From the NCBI GenBank assembly GCA_012517405.1, contig JAAYVB010000002.1, positions 248,001 through 312,000 on the forward strand: DNA of 64,000 bases, in the 5' to 3' direction. This document shows positions 1 to 9,467 of this stretch, in pieces. The number at the start of each line of letters is the position of its first letter. Positions within the stretch are counted from its first letter, which is position 1. Under the pieces are notes generated by a model. The model had not been told where the DNA came from, made no database searches, and saw only the letters and a program-made list of their open reading frames with translations. The position numbers and the translations under genes are program-made. The DNA is from Propionibacterium sp. GTDB lineage: Bacteria > Actinomycetota > Actinomycetes > Propionibacteriales > Propionibacteriaceae.

Positions 1-705
1 GCAGCCGGGACAGTTCCAATGCCCGGCGCAGTCGTATTCGAGGATCGTCCCGCACTGCGGGCACAGCGCAGCATCCTGGGTCCAGCCGGTGGACATGTCG
101 ACCCAGATAACCTTGCGGGCCGCCTCCGCCGACCAGGTGACCAACGGATCCTTGGCGTTCGCGACAACCGTCGGGCCTTGCTCACCGGCCGCGATGAGCG
201 CCTTGCGCCACTTCTTGCCGAGCGCGTTGATCTCGTGGTGACGGTCGAGCTGGTCGCGGCTGAAGTTCAGCATGATCAGCACCTCGGGATGGCCGTAGGC
301 GATCACATCGGGCACCACCTGCTCGTCGACCTCGAGAATCGCAATCGGGGCCTTCGGACGCGTGGACATCGCGGAGACCACCCCCTCGCGCAGGTTCGCG
401 CCATCCGCATTGGTCACCACATCGCGCGGATCGGCCACCGAGGCCCGCAGCGCTGCGGTCAGCAGGTGCGTCGTGGTGGTCTTGCCGTTGGTGCCCGAGA
501 TCACGCCGATCCGCTTGCCGACGAGCAATTCCTTGAAGTAGCCGGGGTAGATGCGCATCATCAGCGCGCCCTTGATGGACGCACCGCTGCCGCGTCCGCT
601 CACCCGGGAGGCGACGGCGGCCGCATTGCCCACCGCGTACGCGATCGGTAGGCGGATCGAGTTCACGACTCCGCGGGAGCGGATGCCTGCTGCCAGCTGA
701 CTCAT
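1..705 (-). CDS. murT: Lipid II isoglutaminyl synthase subunit MurT (3' end outside window)
   Basis: MurT is the Mur-ligase-like partner of GatD. Together they amidate the second-position D-glutamate of lipid II on the cytoplasmic side of the membrane. The reverse strand translates without a stop from an ATG at 705 to the window edge (235 codons). A Mur-ligase ATP loop GTNGKTTTT lies at about residues 71-79. The DUF1727-type zinc ribbon is visible near the edge as CPQCG...CPGC, with four cysteines. The order of N-terminal hydrophobic stretch, Mur central domain and zinc ribbon matches MurT rather than MurC-F. The C-terminal domain and the expected downstream gatD lie beyond the left edge. An in-frame GTG at 717 is an alternative start. 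Confident on family. Confidence 0.9.
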   Translation of the reverse strand, partial: MSQLAAGIRSRGVVNSIRLPIAYAVGNAAAVASRVSGRGSGASIKGALMMRIYPGYFKELLVGKRIGVISGTNGKTTTTHLLTAALRASVADPRDVVTNADGANLREGVVSAMSTRPKAPIAILEVDEQVVPDVIAYGHPEVLIMLNFSRDQLDRHHEINALGKKWRKALIAAGEQGPTVVANAKDPLVTWSAEAARKVIWVDMSTGWTQDAALCPQCGTILEYDCAGHWNCPGC

Positions 706-798
706 GCGGTTTGCCACGTGGCCATTCTGACAGACCGCACCGACACCACGCCGAAGCCGCCGGTCCGGGTCACCCAGTGGGCGCGGCTTGACGCACTG

Positions 799-2364
799 TC
801 AGGACAGGGCGATCACCTGGACGAGCAGGATCTTCACCACAGTCCCCAGCGCGAACAGCGCGCCGTAGGCGGAGTCGATGCGTTCATCGTTGACCAGCGA
901 GTTCGCGTAGCTCAGAACTGCCGGCTGTCCCACGAATCCGGCGAACCCGCCGACCGCGCGCTGCGCGGACAATCCGATCAGCCGGGCCCCGGCCAGCAGG
1001 ATCGCCCCACCGAGGACGAGGCTGACCGCCGACAGCCCGACCAGCTTCAGGCCGGTGATCGACAATGCCTGCGAGACGAAGGCAGGCCCGGTGGCCAGCC
1101 CGACGCAGGCGAGGAAGATCATCAGGCCGATCTGGCGCAACAAGGCGTTGATGTTCTGCGGCAGATCCCAGCGGAACGGGCCGGTGCGGTGCAGTGAGCC
1201 CAGCACCATACCGACGATCAGCGGCCCCGCGGCGGTGCCGAGCTGGAAGGTGATGCCGCCGGGCAGGGGCACCGCGATGGCTCCGGCGAGCAGCCCGAGC
1301 GCGATACCCAGGCCCAGGGTGAGCGCGTCCACCTGCGAGATGCGGGCCTCCGAATCGCCGAAGAAATCCTGGGCGTCGCTGAGACGTCCGCGCGGCACGA
1401 CGCACAGGACGCGGTCGCCGGGCTGAATGATCAGGTCGTCGGTAGCCAGCATGTCGAGGTCGCCACGGCGCACCCGGGTGACGATGCCGTCAAGATGGTG
1501 ACGGACGTTGATCTCGCCGATGGAGCGTCCGGCGAGGTGCGGATTGGAGACCACGAAGCGGCGGAAGTCGACATCGCGGCGATTCTCGGTCAGGGTCGCC
1601 GAACTGGTGTAACCGAGGTAGTCGACGGCGGTTTTCACATCGTCGGGCATGCCGACGACCAGGACGATGTCGCCGTCATGCAAGCGGTCCGCGCGGGTCA
1701 TCAGCCGCATCTCGCCGTGGCGGCGCAGGTAGCTCATCCGGATGTGGTTGGGCCAACCCGGAATCTCCGAAATCTCGGTCTCACGGGTCACATGGGTGCT
1801 GGTGGCGGTGATGCCCGCCTCGGCCATCGAGACGTTGTCGCGTTTTCCCGGCCAGCGTTTGGTGGCGACCATCGCGACCATGACTAGCGCGACGACCACA
1901 CCGGTGGGGTAGGAGACCGCATAGCCGACCAGGGTGTCGGGTGAGCCGTCGGTGGCTTTCAGGGCGGCATCGATGGCGGGGGAGGTGAGGACACCGGCGA
2001 ACAGGCCGGAGATGTGGGAGGAACTGAGCCCGATCAGGTGCCCGACGCCGATCCCGAAGCCGGCCATCACCACCAGCCCGACGATGCCGGCGAGCATCAG
2101 CGCCCACTGGCGTTTCAGGTCCGAGAGAAAGGTGGATCCGGCGGCCAGTCCGACGGCGTAGCAGAACAGCACAACGCCGAGGGCCTTGACCAGGTCCATG
2201 CCCTGGCTGAGGCGCGGATCGAGCATGCCGACCAGCAGGCCGACGAACAAGGCGCCGGCAGCCCCGAAGCGCAAAGGCCCGAACTTGATCTGCCCGAACA
2301 GCGCGCCCAGAGCGAGGACACCCATGATGGTGACCAGGGGATTGGACGCCAAGAATTCGATCAT
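799..2364 (-). CDS. AspT/YidE/YbjL-type antiporter with RCK_C domains
   Basis: This 521-residue membrane protein has two blocks of about five hydrophobic helices, roughly residues 5-165 and 355-521. They flank a cytoplasmic middle with two TrkA-C (RCK_C)-like segments at about 190-340. This is the duplicated architecture of the aspartate:alanine exchanger family (AspT, YidE, YbjL). Glycine-rich helices such as GALFVGLLVGMLDPRL near the N-terminus are typical. Characterised members exchange amino or dicarboxylic acids, but the substrate here cannot be read from sequence. The gene follows the YggS gene on the same strand with a 74-base gap and may be cotranscribed with it. An ATG start at 2364 is preceded by AAGGAACAC, a usable ribosome site. 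Confidence 0.85.
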   Translation of the reverse strand: MIEFLASNPLVTIMGVLALGALFGQIKFGPLRFGAAGALFVGLLVGMLDPRLSQGMDLVKALGVVLFCYAVGLAAGSTFLSDLKRQWALMLAGIVGLVVMAGFGIGVGHLIGLSSSHISGLFAGVLTSPAIDAALKATDGSPDTLVGYAVSYPTGVVVALVMVAMVATKRWPGKRDNVSMAEAGITATSTHVTRETEISEIPGWPNHIRMSYLRRHGEMRLMTRADRLHDGDIVLVVGMPDDVKTAVDYLGYTSSATLTENRRDVDFRRFVVSNPHLAGRSIGEINVRHHLDGIVTRVRRGDLDMLATDDLIIQPGDRVLCVVPRGRLSDAQDFFGDSEARISQVDALTLGLGIALGLLAGAIAVPLPGGITFQLGTAAGPLIVGMVLGSLHRTGPFRWDLPQNINALLRQIGLMIFLACVGLATGPAFVSQALSITGLKLVGLSAVSLVLGGAILLAGARLIGLSAQRAVGGFAGFVGQPAVLSYANSLVNDERIDSAYGALFALGTVVKILLVQVIALS

Positions 2365-2438
2365 CGTGTGTTCCTTCGCTGAGGTGGCACGATCCTACTG
2401 GTTCACGGTGGGGGTCTCCCCGCCGTTGGCCAGTGGTG

Positions 2439-3236
2439 CTAGCGCTGTTCCGGTGGCCGATCGGTGGGCCAGTAGTAGCTGTCCGGACGCGACCTCGCGC
2501 CGAAGATGGCCTGGCCGACACGCACGCAGGTCGAACCTTCCTCGATGGCGATCTCGTAGTCCCCGGACATGCCCATGGACAGATCCCCGGGCCCGATCAG
2601 GTCGGGATCGGTCTCGCGGATCTGATCGCGCAGCTCGCGCAGCAGCACGAAGCACTCGCGCACCCGCTGCGTGTCGGCGCTGAACACGGCCAGAGTCATG
2701 AGCCCCCGCACCCGCAGTGACTCGAACGCCGGCAGTTTGCGCAAGAACCCGGCGACATCTTCGGGAGCCAGCCCGTACTTCTGTTCCTCGGCCGAGGTGT
2801 TCACCTGGACGAAGACGTCAAGGCTGCGCCCGGCCGATTGCAGCCTGCGGTCCAAGGCTTCGGCCACCCGGTGACTGTCGAGGGCCTGGAATTCCGAGGC
2901 GAACGCCGCGACATCCTTGGCCTTGTTGGTCTGCAGATGGCCGATCACCGACCAGGCGATGTCGAGGTCAGCGAGGTTCTCCGCCTTGCGTTTTGCCTCT
3001 TGAACCTTGTTCTCGCCGAGCTGATGACAGCCGGCCTGCACCGCATGACGAATGCGCTCCTCGGAGACCGTCTTGCTGACCGGAAGCAGACGAATCTCGG
3101 ATTCGTCGCGTCCGGCGCGCTGGGCGGCTGCCGCCATCGTGGCGTGGACCGCCGCGAGACGGGTTCGGAAGTCCTCGACGGATTGCGCCTGCGGATACTG
3201 CGCTGGGCTGGGAGTGTCTGCATTGGCTGCGGGCAT
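2439..3236 (-). CDS. YggS/PROSC family PLP homeostasis protein
   Basis: The product belongs to the YggS (PLPBP) family, single-domain alanine-racemase-fold proteins that bind pyridoxal phosphate and buffer vitamin B6 and amino-acid metabolism. The family signature is clear. The PLP lysine lies in LLPVSKTV, followed by QLGENKVQEAKRK, WSVIGHLQTNKAK, and the C-terminal LSMGMSGDYEIAIEEGST phosphate-binding stretch. An upstream ATG at 3293 would add 19 unrelated residues. I prefer the ATG at 3236 because it follows GAAAGAAG and starts a normal 265-residue protein. Many actinobacterial copies sit in the ftsZ-sepF region; here it lies beside a transporter instead, so it may be a second copy. Confidence 0.9.
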   Translation of the reverse strand: MPAANADTPSPAQYPQAQSVEDFRTRLAAVHATMAAAAQRAGRDESEIRLLPVSKTVSEERIRHAVQAGCHQLGENKVQEAKRKAENLADLDIAWSVIGHLQTNKAKDVAAFASEFQALDSHRVAEALDRRLQSAGRSLDVFVQVNTSAEEQKYGLAPEDVAGFLRKLPAFESLRVRGLMTLAVFSADTQRVRECFVLLRELRDQIRETDPDLIGPGDLSMGMSGDYEIAIEEGSTCVRVGQAIFGARSRPDSYYWPTDRPPEQR

Positions 3237-3333
3237 CGTTCTTCTTTCTTCGATCTCTGGGATCAGACAACTCCAACCCTGGCAGGATGCCAAATCCGGC
3301 GCGCTGCCGGTCCGGCATCAGTCCCGGTGTCTG

Positions 3334-6300
3334 CTACTCGCTGCGCAGGGCCTCAACCGGATCCTTGCGTGAGGCCGCCGACGACGGGATCAGCCCGGCC
3401 AGGAAGGTCAGAGCCATACTGATGAGCACCAGGATGACACCGGCCTGCCAGGGCAGCTTCGCCACATTGGCGATGTTGAACTTCGATTCGACGATGATGT
3501 TCGTCGGGATCGTCAGCAGAATCGTGAACATGATGCCCACTACTCCCGCCACGAAACCGACGATGAGTGTCTCCGCATTGAAGACCCAGCGGATGTCGCG
3601 TTTGCTGGCTCCGATGGAGCGCAGAATGCCGATTTCCTTCTTGCGTTCCAAGACCGAGATGTAGGTGATGACGCCGATCATGATCGACGAGACCACCAGC
3701 GAGATCGCCACGAAAGCAACGAGCACATAGCTGACGACGTTCACGATGTCGGTCACCGATGACATCAGGGTGCCCACGACGTCGGTGAAGGTGATGACCT
3801 TGTCATCATTGCCGGCGTCTTTCATGCGCTGGTTGTAGTTGTCCAGCACATTGATGACCTGGGTCTTGCTCTCGAAATCGATTGGATAGATGTTGATGCT
3901 GAACGGCTTCGCGAAATCGGCATAGCCGAGCTTCTGGAGGTTGTTGTCGAAGGTGTTCTGTCCGGTGGTCACCATCGACATCATGAGCTGGGTGAGCTCT
4001 TGTTCGTCCAGGTTGAAATGGAAGGCGTTTTGAAACGCTTGAGGATCAATGCTCATGGCGTTCGACATGTTGGTGGTGAGCTGGCTCATCGCGGACTGCA
4101 TGGCGCTACCGATCTGGGCGCTGAGCGCGGTGCTGAGCTGCTCTTGCAGGGCCGTGCCGAACTGAGCGGAGATCTGGCTCATGAACGTCGTCATGACCTG
4201 CTGCATGTAGTCGCTGAGCACGGTCTGCAGCTGCGTCTGAAGGCTGTCCAGGTCGATGATCCCACCCGCTTGCTCGACCAGTTCCTGCCCGGCATCGGAG
4301 GCGATGAACAGCGGGAAGTTCGTTTGTGCATCGGTGGGGTCGGCATCATTGCTGATGCAGAAGTCGAGATAGCCGCGGATGAGTTCACCGGCGACTTCAC
4401 GCGCCAGGTCGGTGTCGACATCGTCCAGACTGAAATCGAGCTGGCCGATGATGCTTGCGATATCCAGTTCGGGCAGCGACGAGGTATCGATCTGCATGGC
4501 GGACAGATCCATCGCGGACGTGTCGAGGCCCAGACCCGAAAGATCGAGAGTCAACCCCGACAGGTCCATCGAGAGCGCCGACTGGTCGAATGTGAAAGCC
4601 GCGGCGAGAGCGTTCTCGTCCACGGTCATCAGCGAACTCATATCGAAATCGCTGTTCTGCGGATTTTCCGCCTCGTCGGCGAAGGTGCGTCCGGAAAAGA
4701 TGTTCACGTCCGGATCGGCCAGCTGCTTCTGGACGATCTGGGTCTGGGCTGCCTCGTTGATCAGGTGGGTGGTCAGATCGGGTGTGTAGTACAGGCCCGG
4801 GGTGAGTGCCGTCGCGGTTGTCCCGCTCCTCGGCTGGACGATGCCGGAGATGTGCAGTTCCTCACCGCTGTTCACGAGATTTCGCATGAAATCGGTGTCG
4901 GAACTCTTATCGGTCCAGACATTGTAGGTCGGGTCGAACGCATAGTAATCGGCGGCATTCACCATCTTGAACGCCACATTCATGATCTCGTCGTAGCTGA
5001 ACGTCTTGTTCCCGTCGGTCGGGGTGACGATCGGTTCGTCATTGATCAATTGCTGCACCATGGAGTCCAGTTCGGCGGGATCGCGAAGGCCCATGGCGTA
5101 CAGCATGAAATCGCTCACCCCGCCGTTGTCGGTCAGCACCACGACGATCTCGTTGTAGCTGGTCGGCCAGTGGCCGGCGACAACGTCGTACTGCGGCTCG
5201 ACCAGTGAGGTGTCCCCGACCATCTCGTTGAAGACGTTGGTGCTCATGTTCGCGGCCATCAGGCTGTTGGCGGACGCGCCGGAGCCGAACCCGAGGGCGG
5301 AGAAGGTCGTGTCGGGATTCACCTGCCGTACCTTGTCGGTGGTGTCCGGACTGAAGATCTGCGGCGTCACGTTGTACAAATAGTGAATCGCGTTCACATA
5401 GTCATTGATATTCCCGCCGTTGCTGTCCAGGTATTCTTTGAGCGCGGCGAGATCGTTCGATCCGATGCTGGCGAACATATTCGTCAGCATCTGGATCTCG
5501 TGAACATCCCCGTCCGAGCCCGAGGTGTCCTTGCCCGAATCGGGACCCATATCGGACGAAAGAGCAAGCATGGACGTCATGTCCATGCCCTGGCTCTGGA
5601 TAGTGAGCGGATAGACCGAGAGAGTGTCTTCTTCGATGCTCTTGATGTAATCATTGACACCGGTGGCCAGCGCCAAGATCGCGGCAATACCGATGATGCC
5701 GATGCTCCCCGCGAAGGAAGTCATCAGCGTGCGGCCCTTCTTCGTCATGAGATTGTTGAAGGACAATGCGACCGCTGTCAAGAACGACATCGAGGTCTTC
5801 TTGACGTCCTTCTCGCTCACCCGCATGTCACCGGTGGACGGGTTGAACGGATTGGTGTCACCGACCACCACGCCGTCGCGCAGATTGACGATGCGGTTGG
5901 CGTACTGTTCGGCGAGTTCGGGGTTGTGGGTGACCATGACCACCAGGCGATCGTCGGCGATCTGCGTCAGCAGTTTCATGATCTGGACGCTGGTCGTCGA
6001 GTCGAGCGCGCCGGTCGGTTCATCAGCCAGCAGGATCTCGGGATCATTGATGAGTGCGCGGGCAATGGCCACCCGCTGCATCTGGCCGCCGGAAAGCTGA
6101 TTCGGACGCTTGTTGATATGGTCGCCCAGCCCGACCTCGCGCAGGGCTGTGATCGCCCGCTCCTTGCGTTCGGCGGGAGAAACACCGGACAGCGTCAGCG
6201 CGAGCTCGACATTGGCCAAGACGGTCTGGTGGGGGATCAGGTTGTAGCTCTGGAAGACGAAACCGATCCGGTTGTTGCGGTAGGTGTCCCAGTCGCGGTC

Positions 6301-6519
6301 CTTGTACTGCTTGGTCGAGATGCCATCGATGACCAGGTCGCCGGAGTCGTAGTGATCCAGACCTCCGACGATGTTGAGCATCGTCGTCTTGCCTGAACCG
6401 GACGGCCCCAGAACGGCGACGAATTCGTTGTCGCGGAACGCTATCGACACATCGTCGAGTGCCACCTGCGTGAAGTCCGCAGTCGTATACGACTTGCGGA
6501 CGTTCGACAGTTGAAGCAT
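3334..6519 (-). CDS. MacB-like ABC transporter, ATPase fused to FtsX permease
   Basis: A 1061-residue fusion of an ABC ATPase and an FtsX-type permease. Residues 1-225 carry Walker A GPSGSGKTT (39-47), signature LSGGQ and Walker B ILLADEP. A first membrane helix follows at about 258-285, and three more are near the C-terminus (about 940-1050). The roughly 640-residue extracytoplasmic loop between them is far larger than in classical MacB. It contains a run of short D-L-S/T-x-L/M units around 655-705 and a Gln/Ser/Met-rich stretch around 790-840. Such type VII ABC proteins usually drive envelope mechanics or export of peptides or antibiotics rather than import. No partner adaptor or two-component system is adjacent. 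Start ATG 6519 follows AAAGGCTAAGGC. Confidence 0.88.
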   Translation of the reverse strand: MLQLSNVRKSYTTADFTQVALDDVSIAFRDNEFVAVLGPSGSGKTTMLNIVGGLDHYDSGDLVIDGISTKQYKDRDWDTYRNNRIGFVFQSYNLIPHQTVLANVELALTLSGVSPAERKERAITALREVGLGDHINKRPNQLSGGQMQRVAIARALINDPEILLADEPTGALDSTTSVQIMKLLTQIADDRLVVMVTHNPELAEQYANRIVNLRDGVVVGDTNPFNPSTGDMRVSEKDVKKTSMSFLTAVALSFNNLMTKKGRTLMTSFAGSIGIIGIAAILALATGVNDYIKSIEEDTLSVYPLTIQSQGMDMTSMLALSSDMGPDSGKDTSGSDGDVHEIQMLTNMFASIGSNDLAALKEYLDSNGGNINDYVNAIHYLYNVTPQIFSPDTTDKVRQVNPDTTFSALGFGSGASANSLMAANMSTNVFNEMVGDTSLVEPQYDVVAGHWPTSYNEIVVVLTDNGGVSDFMLYAMGLRDPAELDSMVQQLINDEPIVTPTDGNKTFSYDEIMNVAFKMVNAADYYAFDPTYNVWTDKSSDTDFMRNLVNSGEELHISGIVQPRSGTTATALTPGLYYTPDLTTHLINEAAQTQIVQKQLADPDVNIFSGRTFADEAENPQNSDFDMSSLMTVDENALAAAFTFDQSALSMDLSGLTLDLSGLGLDTSAMDLSAMQIDTSSLPELDIASIIGQLDFSLDDVDTDLAREVAGELIRGYLDFCISNDADPTDAQTNFPLFIASDAGQELVEQAGGIIDLDSLQTQLQTVLSDYMQQVMTTFMSQISAQFGTALQEQLSTALSAQIGSAMQSAMSQLTTNMSNAMSIDPQAFQNAFHFNLDEQELTQLMMSMVTTGQNTFDNNLQKLGYADFAKPFSINIYPIDFESKTQVINVLDNYNQRMKDAGNDDKVITFTDVVGTLMSSVTDIVNVVSYVLVAFVAISLVVSSIMIGVITYISVLERKKEIGILRSIGASKRDIRWVFNAETLIVGFVAGVVGIMFTILLTIPTNIIVESKFNIANVAKLPWQAGVILVLISMALTFLAGLIPSSAASRKDPVEALRSE

Positions 6520-6769
6520 GCCTTAGCCTTTCTGGGCCGATATGAACTCGTCAGGATTGCGGGCGCAGTCCTGGCCCAACGAATTCGAACCAGCGTTCGC
6601 GAGACTGGGCGGATGGTCCGGTGATCATCCGCTTCTGGCGAAACCTGAACGCAGGTTCACCTTAGCTTTGGGCGCCAAGCCGTCGACGCCCGCCCGGAGG
6701 GGATACTGCGATGGTCGGACCAATCGGGTGCTGCTATGGGGAGAGCCAGCCCGGTTGGGGTTGCGGCGC

Positions 6770-7363
6770 TCAGTTGTCCGCGCCGGTCGACCCGGCTTCA
6801 CCCCGCAGGCGGGGCTCGGTGCGCCGCTGCGGTCGCAGACCGGACTTGTCGGCATAGAAGGCGCGGATGCGGTCCATATCGGACGACATGTCGCCGGTGA
6901 GCCGAAGGGTGTCGCCGAGCCCGCAGGTTCGGCTGGGACGGTCAATGTACCCAAGGGTCAGGGGCGCCCCGGCTGCCATGGCGATGCGGTAGAACCCACT
7001 GCGCCACCTGGTGCCGGCGCTGCGCGTCCCTTCGGGCGTCACGACGATCACCAGGTCCGGGTCAGCGCGCATCTCGGCCACCAGGGTGTCGACCAGACCC
7101 GCCGGATTCGCACGGTCGACGGGGATACCGCCCAGAGCACGCATGATCGGCCGGCGCCAGCCGCTGAACAGTGACTTCTTGCCGAGCCATCGCGGCCTGA
7201 GTCCTTCACTCCAGGCGATGCAGAGCATGAAGACGAAGTCCCAATTGGATGTGTGCGGGGCTCCGATCACGACTCGGGAACCTGAGAATCGCGGTGATTC
7301 CGGAACATAGGTCCATTTGCTGAGTTTCCAGAACAGGTGGGCAAATCCGCGGCGAATCGGCAT
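6770..7363 (-). CDS. PlsC-like 1-acyl-glycerol-3-phosphate acyltransferase family protein
   Basis: The product shows the glycerolipid acyltransferase signature. An H-x4-D catalytic motif is present in PHTSNWDFVF, a substrate-binding stretch in GGIPVDR, and a third motif in VTPEGTRS. This fits members of the PlsC fold, which transfer acyl chains to lysophosphatidate or related lipids at the inner membrane face. At about 197 residues it is short. It resembles the compact bacterial paralogues rather than housekeeping PlsC, so the acceptor lipid is unknown. An in-frame GTG at 7396 would add 11 basic residues; I chose ATG 7363 because AGGA sits just upstream. It is followed on the same strand by no close partner, with a 250-base gap to the ABC fusion. 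Confidence 0.82.
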   Translation of the reverse strand: MPIRRGFAHLFWKLSKWTYVPESPRFSGSRVVIGAPHTSNWDFVFMLCIAWSEGLRPRWLGKKSLFSGWRRPIMRALGGIPVDRANPAGLVDTLVAEMRADPDLVIVVTPEGTRSAGTRWRSGFYRIAMAAGAPLTLGYIDRPSRTCGLGDTLRLTGDMSSDMDRIRAFYADKSGLRPQRRTEPRLRGEAGSTGADN

Positions 7364-7491
7364 TTTCCTGCGTCCGGCCGCTGGGCGAGTTCTCACCAGA
7401 AGAAAGTAGCAGTGGGCTTGGTGATCGGTCGTGCCACCCCGCGGGAGATCGATGCGGCCCGCGGCAGTGGTTCGTCAGGCATCGGTGCAAA

Positions 7492-8013
7492 TCACAGGTC
7501 GCTGTCGTCCACGGTTTCTCCCGATTGCTCGGGTCTGATCCACTCGCTCAGATCGAAGCCCTGCTCGCGTGCGGCGTCCAGATACTCTGCCTCGATCTCG
7601 GGTGGGACGGTCGCCGTGCGTGACAACAGCCACAGGTATTTGTGGTCGGGCGTGCCGACCAGAGCGTAACGGTAGTCGTCGTCGATCTTCAATACCCAGT
7701 AGTTGGCTCGCGCGAAGGGAATCCACCGCAACGACGGGGGCAGGAAGCTCACTCGTAGCCGGCCCTCATGCCCGTCGTCGGGAACGGCACGGCCGATAGC
7801 CTGGCTCGGCTTGCCGTTGTCATCGAGGCAGCGGTTGTCGACCCGAACCGTGCCGTCGTCTCGCAGTGAGTACTGGGCAGTGATGTTGCGGGCATGAAGG
7901 TCCTCGAACCGCAGTGGTAGCCGGCCGATCTCGAACCAGCGGCCGAGGTATCGCTGGAGGTCGAGGCGCTCGACCGAGGTGACCTGCGTTTCCGCAGGGT
8001 GGGTGTCGTCCAT
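7492..8013 (-). CDS. Lipocalin family protein (Blc-like)
   Basis: A lipocalin of about 173 residues. The first structurally conserved region is obvious (LQRYLGRWFEIGRLP), as is a later YRYALVGTPDHKYLWLLSRT strand pair that matches the bacterial Blc/apolipoprotein D group. These beta-barrels bind hydrophobic ligands such as lysophospholipids. No signal peptide or lipobox is visible, so it looks cytoplasmic, unlike E. coli Blc. A longer reading to 8082 is possible. The ATG at 8013 is preferred because of an AAAGGA ribosome site seven bases upstream. It lies between a lipid acyltransferase and a tocopherol-cyclase-like gene on the same strand, which suggests a lipid-related role. Confidence 0.88.
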   Translation of the reverse strand: MDDTHPAETQVTSVERLDLQRYLGRWFEIGRLPLRFEDLHARNITAQYSLRDDGTVRVDNRCLDDNGKPSQAIGRAVPDDGHEGRLRVSFLPPSLRWIPFARANYWVLKIDDDYRYALVGTPDHKYLWLLSRTATVPPEIEAEYLDAAREQGFDLSEWIRPEQSGETVDDSDL

Positions 8014-8132
8014 GCGAGTTCCTTTCGACGCTGAGATGATCCCCACGCTACCCGCCCCCACAGCGCGGCCCACGAGGCGCAACGGCGACCGCTACGCAGT
8101 CCTGACTTGCGCAGACCGCACTTGCGGGCCGG

Positions 8133-9236
8133 TCACTTCTTCGAGGCGGCGAATGCTGCCGCTCGGTCGAGTCCACCGTGCTCCAGTCCGGCCAGCCCGG
8201 ATTGCCCGGCCCAGACCTGCCGTCCGTGCCGGCTCACCTCGATGCGGAGGTGTCCGGTGAGGTGCTCGATCGCGCCGGGGACCGCGCGCCGTTGCCCGAC
8301 CAGCGGCACCGGCAGCAGGTGGGCATCGCTGAGCGGGGCATGGGCCTGGACGCTGACGGCCCAGCTGAGCGAGCGTCCCTCCAGAACCCAGTGCTCATCG
8401 CCGACGTCGGCCCGCACCGGTGAGGTGACCGGATTTCCCAGCCGCAGCAGCCGGCCTCCGGGCAGCCGTACGACGAGCCCGGTCACCTCGGTGTGCAGCG
8501 GTCCGGCGACGACCTGGCCGCCGGCGAAGGCCACACACGCATCGGGCTCGGAGAAGCCTTGTGCCTGACCCCACCACCAGGAATCGGGAAAGCCGGCCCG
8601 GCCCCAGTTCTTCTCGCCGTAGACCTGAGCGTCGGAGAAGTCCCAGCGGTGGTCGCCGGCGAGCACCGTCCCGGACGCTCGTCCGCCCAGCAGCCACGGG
8701 TGCCAGTACTGATTGAGTCCCGGGATCAGCTGAAACCAGCTCGAGCCGCCGAACGGCTGATGGGAAGGCCAGCGGACGAGCCCGTCCAGGCCGATGTCGA
8801 GGCGGGCGTCGGCGCCGAGATCGACCACGACTCGCCTATCCGATCCGAAGAAGGATGCCTGCGGATCGGCCGCTCGCGCCCCCAACCCGCCGCGTCGGGC
8901 CTCGGCGCCGGCGATGATCGCCTGACGCCAGAACCCGTCGGAGGTGCCGAGCCCGGCCAGCGCCCAGCAGCCGGTGTCATCGGTCTGGATCCCGATGAGC
9001 GCGATGACGACCCGGTGGGTCGCAGGATCGGTGATCCGCCAGTAGTAGCCCTCCATGGCGACCCCGTGGGCCCGCTCGGGGCGTCCGAACGGCCAGTCGG
9101 CGCCCCAGCCGCGGTAGCCCAGCCCAGAAGAACGGTGCCTGCCGGCCGGACGAGCAGGTTCGCCTCCGACCGGCGGCGAAGTCGGAGCCGGGCGGGATGC
9201 CAGGTCGGGCTGGGATTGAGGAGTGTCGGCTGCCAT
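8133..9236 (-). CDS. Tocopherol-cyclase-like family protein
   Basis: A 367-residue protein resembling the bacterial tocopherol cyclase-like family. Supporting stretches are EGYYWRITDP near residue 60 and the strongly conserved AQVYGEKNWGRAGFPDSWWW near residue 200, with many tryptophans and glycines throughout. Plant and cyanobacterial members cyclise phytyl quinols; actinobacteria generally lack tocopherol synthesis, so the substrate is unknown. The fold is related to lipocalin-like barrels, and the next gene downstream is itself a lipocalin. The start at 9236 is chosen because GGGAGG lies eight bases upstream; GTG 9254 and ATG 9251 are in frame but lack a site. The first 40 residues are Pro/Ala-rich and probably disordered. 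Confidence 0.75.
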   Translation of the reverse strand: MAADTPQSQPDLASRPAPTSPPVGGEPARPAGRHRSSGLGYRGWGADWPFGRPERAHGVAMEGYYWRITDPATHRVVIALIGIQTDDTGCWALAGLGTSDGFWRQAIIAGAEARRGGLGARAADPQASFFGSDRRVVVDLGADARLDIGLDGLVRWPSHQPFGGSSWFQLIPGLNQYWHPWLLGGRASGTVLAGDHRWDFSDAQVYGEKNWGRAGFPDSWWWGQAQGFSEPDACVAFAGGQVVAGPLHTEVTGLVVRLPGGRLLRLGNPVTSPVRADVGDEHWVLEGRSLSWAVSVQAHAPLSDAHLLPVPLVGQRRAVPGAIEHLTGHLRIEVSRHGRQVWAGQSGLAGLEHGGLDRAAAFAASKK

Positions 9237-9349
9237 GCCTGATCCTCCCATCACATCGGCCCACGAGGCCGCGGTGCGCCGAGCGAGTCACTCTCTCGGC
9301 GTCGAGTGCCTCTGCGGCGTGGTCTTCGTTTCGCCGCCCAGCCACAAAG

Positions 9350-9389
9350 AATCGCGGCGGCTCCCGAACCGGTGGGAGCCGCCGCGATT
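9350..9389. terminator. Bidirectional-looking hairpin terminator
   Basis: A perfect 16-bp stem (AATCGCGGCGGCTCCC with its reverse complement) closes an 8-base loop. On the minus strand it is followed by TTCTTTG. It lies just after the amino-acid ABC operon and before the tocopherol-cyclase-like gene, so it probably ends the ABC transcript. Confidence 0.8.
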
Positions 9390-9467
9390 TCTCGGTAGTT
9401 ACGGTGGAACGGCGTGAACGTGGATCGTGGTGAAGAACCTGAACTCAGTTCACTTCACATTCTGGGT

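Noticed and set aside
4000-5208. Plus-strand frame of about 400 codons inside the ABC fusion gene
   Set aside because: Antisense shadow of the FtsX-type loop; no domain, no ribosome site.
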